The notes under the pieces are model-generated. The model searched no databases. It was not told the DNA's origin and saw nothing but the letters and a program-made list of their open reading frames with translations. A DNA stretch of 58,612 nucleotides from an uncultured Oscillospiraceae bacterium (GTDB lineage: Bacteria > Bacillota > Clostridia > Oscillospirales > Ruminococcaceae), in the NCBI GenBank assembly GCA_934448295.1, contig CAKSEY010000019.1, positions 1-58,612 of the forward strand. Direction: 5' to 3'. How positions within the stretch are numbered: position 1 is the stretch's first letter; each line of letters opens with the position of its first letter. Positions 53,204 to 58,612 of the stretch are shown one piece after another. Both the position numbers and the translations under genes were made by a program.

Positions 53204-55153
53204 TCAATCTTTTTTGTAAAAGCTGCACTCATACCCATCAGCACGGAGCAGCAGCCCCTCTGCCCATGGCGGAGTTCTTCCCATCATCTCGCAGATTTCA
53301 GATACATTCGTATCTATCGGGCACTCAATAATAAGTTCATCGTGAACGTGGCCGCAGATACGATAATCCCGCAGCGTCCGCATAGCATAGCAGAGAATAT
53401 CCCTGCTGACCGCCTGAACGATGTTCTCCACGAATTTCGGACCGTAGCTTTCAATGCGCTCCCACTTCTTCGTTGCACCAACTCCCTCATAAGTGACGGA
53501 CTCGCCGCCGAACTTATTCTCGCCGATACGGGGCTTGACGTAGGAAAGCCATCTGCCGCTCGGTAGCGTGATGAACAGCATTCCGCTCTGATACTCAAAC
53601 TGAATGCCATGTGTGTCTGCGCGAAGTCTTTGTCGTATTGTATCCTTCACGCAGCGGTCGACTTCCCACCAGAACCGAACTATATTCGGGTTGGAACTGC
53701 GCCACATATCCACAAGCGGCTGTAACTCATTTTCCGACAAGCCCATCTCCAATGCTCCCATAGCTTTCAGCGCACCGACCGAACCTCCGTAACCGAGCGC
53801 CAACTCTGCGATTTTGCCTTTCTGCCGCAGATGTCCATTGACACCGTGCTTCTCAACGGGAACACGGAACATCTGACTTGCAGAAGCACAATAAATGTCT
53901 TCACCGGACTTGAACACGTCAAGCCTCCATTTCTCGCCAGCGAACCAGGACAGCACTCTTGCCTCTATTGCCGAAAAGTCAGATACCACAAATTTCATTC
54001 CCAATTTCGGAACAAACGCCGTGCGGATAAGCTGCGAAAGCGTGTCCGGAATATCATCGTAGAGCATTTCCATTGCTTCGTAATCGCCACTTTTCACAAG
54101 TTCCCGAGCCTGTTCAAGGTCGGGGATATGGTTCTGAGGGAGGTTCTGTAACTGTATCAGCCGACCCGCCCATCTGCCGGAACGGTTTGCGCCGTAGAAC
54201 TGAAACATTCCGTGCGCCCGTCCGTCGGAGCAGACAGCGTTCTTCATAGCCTGGTACTTCTTCACCGAAGATTTTGCAAGCTGCTGACGGAGTTCCAAAA
54301 CCTCTGCAAGTTGCGGCGGTGCAGTTTTCAGCATTGCTGTGACTTCCTTTTTTCCAAGACTGTCAACCTCCAGTCCGTTTTCCGAAAGCCACTGCTTCAT
54401 CTGCTGTACAGAGTTCGGATTTTCGAGCGAGGTGAGTTTCTGCATTTTTGACGAGAGCAGTGACTTTGACCGCTCGTCAAACCGTATCGTATTCTCCACG
54501 ACAGCCATATCCAGAGCAATCCCACGATCGTTTATCTGCTGGTCAAAGCTGTATTCCGCCCACACGAAATCCGGCACGGGGAATTTGCGTAGCTTGTCCT
54601 GTATAACCATTTCAACTTCCACATCTCGCTTGTTGTACGCTTTAAACTGCGCCCATTTCTCCGGAGCGTGTTCGGGAAGATTTCTTGTTCTGCCGCCGTT
54701 CGCCTTGGTAGCGGCGCAGGGAACACAGAAATACTTGATGAGTTCCTTGCCCTCTTTGAGTTTCTGTTCCGATAAGCCCAGAACTGCGCCTGCACCAGCA
54801 AGCGACAGCGGAAGTCCCATATATGCAGACCACACCATCGAACATCTCCACGAAGTCGGGTCAAGATATTCACCAACTGGCAACCCGAGATATTTCGACA
54901 GACATACTCTTTCAAAGGTCGCGTTGAACGCCCACTTGATAACGCTGTTGTCAGTCAGTGCAGCGAGAATTTCTGCGGGTATTTTCTCACCCTGCACAAG
55001 GTCGTACACCACGACATCGCTACCGTTCACTGAAACTCCGAACAGCAGTATCTCAAATGCGGGTGACTCAACATATCTGTAAACACCGCATTTTGCAAGG
55101 TCAACATCACTGAATGTTTCAAGGTCAATTGACAGTGTTTTAATTTTATCCAT
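53204..55153 (-). CDS. Phage-type family A DNA polymerase
   Basis: A 649-residue DNA polymerase I relative of the phage kind. N-terminal 3'-5' exonuclease with D10/E12 (SIDLETFSDVDL); polymerase motif A DFSAIEARVLSWFAG, motif B RQKGKIAELALGYGG and motif C GHVHDELIIE. There is no 5' nuclease domain. Together with DUF2815 and DUF2800 it forms a replication block common in Clostridia prophages. GAGGTGA precedes the ATG. Confidence 0.93.
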   Translation of the reverse strand: MDKIKTLSIDLETFSDVDLAKCGVYRYVESPAFEILLFGVSVNGSDVVVYDLVQGEKIPAEILAALTDNSVIKWAFNATFERVCLSKYLGLPVGEYLDPTSWRCSMVWSAYMGLPLSLAGAGAVLGLSEQKLKEGKELIKYFCVPCAATKANGGRTRNLPEHAPEKWAQFKAYNKRDVEVEMVIQDKLRKFPVPDFVWAEYSFDQQINDRGIALDMAVVENTIRFDERSKSLLSSKMQKLTSLENPNSVQQMKQWLSENGLEVDSLGKKEVTAMLKTAPPQLAEVLELRQQLAKSSVKKYQAMKNAVCSDGRAHGMFQFYGANRSGRWAGRLIQLQNLPQNHIPDLEQARELVKSGDYEAMEMLYDDIPDTLSQLIRTAFVPKLGMKFVVSDFSAIEARVLSWFAGEKWRLDVFKSGEDIYCASASQMFRVPVEKHGVNGHLRQKGKIAELALGYGGSVGALKAMGALEMGLSENELQPLVDMWRSSNPNIVRFWWEVDRCVKDTIRQRLRADTHGIQFEYQSGMLFITLPSGRWLSYVKPRIGENKFGGESVTYEGVGATKKWERIESYGPKFVENIVQAVSRDILCYAMRTLRDYRICGHVHDELIIECPIDTNVSEICEMMGRTPPWAEGLLLRADGYECSFYKKD

Positions 55154-55202
55154 AGTTCACCTCAAAATAGGCGGCAAGATAGCTCCTGCCGCCCTGTTTG
55201 TA

Positions 55203-55340
55203 TTACTTGCCAGTTTTAGTTTGCTTGCGGCGCTTAATGCTCCTGACAACATCAGAAACAACTACGACCAGCTTAGAAAGTGTATCTCCAAGCACATATC
55301 CAAAGCAGATAGCAAGCAAAATGCTTTCAGTTGTCATCAT
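55203..55340 (-). CDS. Small membrane-like protein
   Basis: A 45-residue protein: one hydrophobic helix (SILLAICFGYVLGDTLSKLV) and a basic tail (RSIKRRKQTKTGK). GGAGA lies upstream. It sits between the polymerase and DUF2815 genes on the same strand. Function unknown; too short for family assignment. Confidence 0.6.
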   Translation of the reverse strand: MMTTESILLAICFGYVLGDTLSKLVVVVSDVVRSIKRRKQTKTGK

Positions 55341-55351
55341 TGTGTATCTCC

Positions 55352-55915
55352 TCAAGACAGAAAATCATCGTCATCATCTGTTGCAAAATCATCCTCAGCG
55401 CGGGTTCTTCCACCGAGCGGCTCACCGTCACGAATCTTCTGCAGATTGTTCAGACCGCAGGCGATACCCTTATTGCCGTTGGAGTTAAAAGCATAAAAAG
55501 AAATAGACGCTCTGCCGTAAACACCGCTGTAAACCTCGCTGCGCTCCAGAATAGGATTGCAGTTTGTGTCCACGATACCGGGAGCGGTTGCGGAGTTTGC
55601 GTTGATGAAGTAGCTGTTAGCGTAGGCTTCATCATCGGGACGCTCAGTGTCGCCGTCACGCAGCGGATTCTTGATTGCGGAAAGCGCAGGAACGGAACGA
55701 CCGTTGCCCTTGAGCTTGGACTCGCCCTCCTTGTAAGCCGCCCCGATAGCCGCCTTAATCTTCTCGACCGTCTTTGTATCCGACTTCGGAATGATAAGGC
55801 TGACGCTGAACTTCGGAGCGCCGCCATTGATGGACTTTGCCTCCCAGACATTTGCGTAGCTGAATCTTGTGTTGGGTCCTGTGATTACCTTTGTGGGATT
55901 GATAAACTTTGACAT
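55352..55915 (-). CDS. DUF2815 protein, probable phage ssDNA-binding protein
   Basis: A 187-residue DUF2815 protein, thought to be a phage single-stranded DNA-binding protein of the OB-fold type. The N-terminus TRFSYANVWEAKSINGGAPK and the LIIPKSD segment are typical. The C-terminal tail ends DDDDDFLS, like the acidic tip of SSB that recruits partners. It lies one base after DUF2800 and before the polymerase. Confidence 0.85.
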   Translation of the reverse strand: MSKFINPTKVITGPNTRFSYANVWEAKSINGGAPKFSVSLIIPKSDTKTVEKIKAAIGAAYKEGESKLKGNGRSVPALSAIKNPLRDGDTERPDDEAYANSYFINANSATAPGIVDTNCNPILERSEVYSGVYGRASISFYAFNSNGNKGIACGLNNLQKIRDGEPLGGRTRAEDDFATDDDDDFLS

Positions 55916-55916
55916 A

Positions 55917-57044
55917 TTATTTGTCCTCCTTGAAATCTTCGTTTGCTGTATTTATAGCCGGACGTTTGTCCGACATAGGAACTAAGGTTGGCTTGCCCTG
56001 CGGCTTTTCAATAAGCCCGCCGAGCAGTTCGGTAAATTTCTTCTTTCCGAGAAGTGCGGTCATTGCTGTGATACCGAGAACGCTGTGTTCGTATGGGTCA
56101 AATCCTGCGGACTTGACTGCTTCAACAACTGCATTTTCATCTGTGTATTTGCGGTTTGACCGTCCCTCAACTACCTTGAAACCATCATATGATACACCAC
56201 CGAGTGCCTGACGCAGAGCATATTCTTTGACGTCCGTTACCCAGGATACAAGCTCGTCCGCTTTTGCAAGGATAGTGGCAATCTCTATATCGTCAAGGGT
56301 TGCAGGCGGTTCAAAATCGTAACGAGCGAGTGAAAGATTATATTCTGCGAGTTTCCGGCAAGTCGCTCTGACCTTGCAGAAGCGACAATGTTCACCCGCT
56401 TTAAAATCTCCATCGCCATTTGCAGCAAGCTGCGCTGTCGGAGCGAGAATCTCATTTGCCCAATGGAGAAGTTCTTCCTTGGAAATGGTGTATTCGCTGA
56501 TGTTGTCACGCCTTGGCTGGAATATTGCCATGCTCACTGCGGAGATGTCGTATATTCCGTCAAACAGTTCAAGAGCGCCGAGAGCATAAAGCATCATCTG
56601 CGGATTATGTTCTGCGAGGACTTCAACGCCCTTGCCGTACTTGAAGTCGATTATGGACAATGTCCCATCGGCAACGATAACACAGTCGCCTGTGCCGAAA
56701 CCCTCCGGAACCCACCGAGAGAAATCCAGTTTCTGTTCGATAAGAACGATGGGGTCATTGCAGGCTACATTTGCTTTCTCGACCTGCTCATAAGCGTATG
56801 TAGCGTACTCGACAGCGCAGTGCTCCATCTCCTCGTTGTAGTAGGTGAGGTTTTCTGTTGGATCGGTGGTTTCTCTGCCGAGCAAGGCTTTCAGCCTGTG
56901 TTCGCAGAGGGCATGAGCGTCCGTGCCCTCCTGCGCATACTCGCTTGATGTATCCGGTAGTTCGGCGCAGAGTTTAGCAGACGGCGGGCATTCAAGCCAG
57001 CGGTGGCTTGATGACGCCGAGAGAATTGCGTGGTTAGTCGGCAT
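55917..57044 (-). CDS. DUF2800 protein, PD-(D/E)XK nuclease fold
   Basis: A 375-residue DUF2800 protein. N-terminal ILSASSSHRWLECPPSAKLC, the core GTGDCVIVADGTLSIIDFKYG with the D...DxK-type nuclease residues, and a Cys cluster CRFCKVRATCRKL that can hold an Fe-S cluster as in Cas4/AddB-type nucleases. Standard partner of DUF2815 and PolA in phage replication blocks. Its ATG overlaps the end of the preceding gene. Confidence 0.88.
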   Translation of the reverse strand: MPTNHAILSASSSHRWLECPPSAKLCAELPDTSSEYAQEGTDAHALCEHRLKALLGRETTDPTENLTYYNEEMEHCAVEYATYAYEQVEKANVACNDPIVLIEQKLDFSRWVPEGFGTGDCVIVADGTLSIIDFKYGKGVEVLAEHNPQMMLYALGALELFDGIYDISAVSMAIFQPRRDNISEYTISKEELLHWANEILAPTAQLAANGDGDFKAGEHCRFCKVRATCRKLAEYNLSLARYDFEPPATLDDIEIATILAKADELVSWVTDVKEYALRQALGGVSYDGFKVVEGRSNRKYTDENAVVEAVKSAGFDPYEHSVLGITAMTALLGKKKFTELLGGLIEKPQGKPTLVPMSDKRPAINTANEDFKEDK

Positions 57045-57343
57045 TGCCTAGCACCTCCACCTCTGCGAGGACTGCTGCATATTCCGTGCTTTTCAATGAT
57101 TGCTTTTACCTCTGCTGTGAAGCCGGCGCGGGATTTCTCGGCGCAGACGGCTCTGACGTTTTCGAGAGCGACCGATACTGTAGCACTATCGGATTTCTTT
57201 TTTGCTGACGGCTTATCCATCGGCTGCGGTGTATCTTTACCAGAAATCAGAGCCATTATTGACTCAGATAAGCTGATAAGCACCTCGCCGCAATGCTTGA
57301 GCTCGGATAACTCTGCTGCCAGTTCACTCATTTTTCCCATCAT
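57034..57343 (-). pseudogene. Small prophage protein, frameshifted
   Basis: The N-terminal 85 residues (MSELAAELSELKHCGEVLIS, AEKSRAGFTAEVKAIIEKHG) match a small prophage protein that databases often label rrp5-like. After KHG the frame is lost; the expected end EYAAVLAEVEVLGNAD stop is found one frame over, with its stop at 57034 just past the DUF2800 start. A short deletion with frameshift is likely. The shifted open frame runs on to 56891 inside DUF2800. Confidence 0.65.
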
Positions 57344-57534
57344 GCTGTTCCTCCTTCCTTAATGTTGCAGATTGCCAGTTCTTTCACAGAATCACCCGGT
57401 ACGATAATGGTAATCTGCTGTTTTCTGCCGAACAGGAAACGAAGTACGCGTTCTCTTAACGATATGGTGTGCAGAGCTGCGATATCGTTTCTCATCGGCT
57501 TTCTTGAAACACTTATTCTCAGATTGTGTTCCAT
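57340..57534 (-). CDS. Small prophage protein, unknown
   Basis: A 64-residue protein with a basic middle (SLRERVLRFLFGRKQQITII). GAGGTGA precedes the ATG, and its stop overlaps the next start (ATGA). It is the first gene of the replication block, behind a conserved leader hairpin. Family not recognised. Confidence 0.6.
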   Translation of the reverse strand: MEHNLRISVSRKPMRNDIAALHTISLRERVLRFLFGRKQQITIIVPGDSVKELAICNIKEGGTA

Positions 57535-57554
57535 TCATTTCACCTCTTTCCGAG

Positions 57555-57605
57555 GGATTTTGTTTCCCTCTGCCTTATAGCCTCGGCAAGGAGAGAGATT
57601 GGACA
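57555..57605 (-). promoter_or_regulatory. Conserved leader hairpin, copy 2
   Basis: Minus strand TTGCC-GAGGCTATAA-GGCAG, with the same TGTCCAA about 20 bases upstream as in copy 1. It lies 20-65 bases before the 64-residue protein. Confidence 0.5.
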
Positions 57606-57641
57606 GTCTTTCTAACTTTCAGATAAAAAAATTGAAAAAAC

Positions 57642-57682
57642 AAAAAAGCCGTGGGCATTTGGAAAATTCAAACACCCACGGC
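57642..57682 (-). terminator. Terminator after the lysozyme gene
   Basis: GCCGTGGG and CCCACGGC form an 8-bp stem nine bases past the stop, followed on the minus strand by a T6 run. It separates the lysozyme from the replication block. Confidence 0.8.
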
Positions 57683-57691
57683 ATAATATTA

Positions 57692-58540
57692 TCATTTTAT
57701 CATTTGATTAACTTTCCTCTGTACCTCCAAGTAATCATACCCGGCTTCCGTCAGCTTTTCCTTGCGTTCGGCTCCGTTACCCCACAGCCCCGCAATAACC
57801 TCAACAGCAATCTCATCGGTAGTTTTCCTGTATAGCTTTTCATTGACTCTTTTCTGAACCGCGTTATAATCATATCCGGCGGCGGTGAGCAGCCTTTCAC
57901 GCTCTGCACCGTTATCCCACTTGCCGGCAAGCACCTCATCAGCAAGCTGATCTATAGTTTTCTCGACAGGCTTTTTCTTGCCGTAATCAGTAAAGCAGAT
58001 ATCGCCGTCAACATCATAGCCGCCTATCTTATCCACACCCCACTGCCACATAGTCTGACCGTAGTTGTACTTTGACGGACAGTCGGGGCTGTTAGTCCAG
58101 TGAGCAAGCCATATGTCATACTTGCCAACAATCCTGCTCTTGTCGTAATAGTTCTCCATAAAGGACGGGTTTGCATAAACACCCGGCATGAATCCCGCCT
58201 GCCTTATCTTTTCACAGAAAGCAATCGCCATCTTTGTGCGTGTGTCCGTGTTCAGTCCGCTGATCTGCTTTTTCTCCTCCATGTCGAAAAATACGGGATA
58301 TGTCGGAGATAAGTTCTTGATTACCTCAATGCACTTTTCAGCTTCTGTCTGTGCCTGCTCAACGCTCATTGCATAGCTATACCAGTAAAATCCGTAGTCA
58401 ATTCCGTACTTTCTGCAGTCCGCCACGAATTTATCCATAGTCACATCTTTCTTCGTGGAAAAACCCGCACGGATAATCGCAAATCTCACGCCCGCCTTTT
58501 TCAGCGCAGGAAAGCTGATACCCTCCTGGCAGTAACTTAA
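57692..58540 (-). pseudogene. GH25 lysozyme with Cpl-7 repeats, N-terminus lost to an IS
   Basis: About 280 residues of a phage-type endolysin remain: a GH25 muramidase (SYCQEGISFPALKKAGVRFA, GFYWYSYAMSVEQAQ, VFFDMEEK with catalytic acids, IWLAHW) and two C-terminal Cpl-7 cell-wall repeats (LADEVLAGKWDNGAERERLL and a second copy at the end). The first beta strand, which holds one catalytic Asp and the start codon, is replaced at 58541 by IS sequence; the open frame continues into the IS to 58591. Probably inactive. Confidence 0.85.
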
Positions 58541-58612
58541 GGCAACCTCTAAAAACCCACAAAATTTCAGACAAATAGAGGCATTTAGCATAATTGGTCA
58601 AATATTGACCAG
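58541..58612 (-). mobile_element. IS end running off the window
   Basis: It begins GGCAACCTCTAAAAACCC, one base different from the terminal repeat at 58-76. The inner sequence differs from that end, so this is the opposite (right) terminus. Both edge copies therefore have the same orientation. It lies inside the lysozyme gene. Confidence 0.75.

Noticed and set aside
1..58612. CRISPR array
   Set aside because: No direct repeats with regular spacers and no cas genes were seen; the Cas4-like fold in DUF2800 belongs to a phage replication block.
1..58612. tRNA or rRNA genes
   Set aside because: No T-loop (GGTTCRAATC-type) context with an acceptor stem and no rRNA-like stretch was noticed by eye; a covariance search was not possible.

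Overview
The window looks like chromosomal DNA of an anaerobic, spore-forming gut Firmicute of the Oscillospiraceae/Ruminococcus type. The evidence is a sporulation sigma-K-like fragment, Clostridia-type AGGAGG ribosome sites, consensus TTGACA/TATAAT promoters with 17-bp spacers, and Clostridia-style phage and recombinase genes. No rRNA, tRNA or CRISPR array was seen. Both edges lie in the ends of one IS family (terminal repeat GGYAACCTCTAAAAACC) in the same orientation, so the segment is either flanked by direct IS copies or is an assembly contig ending at a repeat.

Region 1 (1-14.9 kb) is an accessory zone full of decayed mobile DNA. It has relics of IS256, IS3 and IS5-type elements and one nearly intact IS5-type element with an amber stop. 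Two 91-bp palindromic MITEs share a conserved core, and a 269-bp MITE carries the same terminal repeats as the edge IS. Real genes between them are a zeta-type P-loop kinase, two UPF0158 paralogs, a DUF2798 membrane protein, a chemoreceptor, two divergent Fic proteins and a small HTH protein. Gene fragments are a GGDEF domain, a SEC-C-like protein, a sigma-K-like factor and an AAA-like protein.

Region 2 (15-31 kb) is a genome-defence island. The first operon encodes a RecQ helicase fused to a ComF-type phosphoribosyltransferase domain, a DprA-like protein, a giant exonuclease-RecQ-UvrD fusion and a small partner of unknown function. A fic relic and an acetyltransferase fragment follow. Then comes a complete Wadjet anti-plasmid operon (jetABCD) on the opposite strand. 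The helicase operon is the best candidate for an undescribed system.

Region 3 (31.3-38.3 kb) is the F-type ATP synthase operon, with the C-terminal domain of delta fused to the front of alpha, no separate delta gene, and an extended c subunit. A YoaK-like membrane gene lies upstream.

Region 4 (38.4-44.1 kb) carries a MATE exporter behind a probable guanidine-IV (mepA) riboswitch, a LysR regulator, a flavodoxin, a short-chain dehydrogenase broken by one TGA, a nitroreductase remnant and a nitrilase-family amidohydrolase.

Region 5 (44.3-48.9 kb) has a candidate structured RNA, then an operon of a sigma-like factor, a WYL regulator, an unknown protein, a broken small gene and two calcineurin-like phosphatases.

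Region 6 (49.2 kb to the end) is a prophage-like remnant on the minus strand: three large-serine-recombinase genes (one without a catalytic domain), a SHOCT-like protein, a phage family-A DNA polymerase, DUF2815, DUF2800, small helpers and a GH25 lysozyme whose N-terminus is destroyed by the edge IS.
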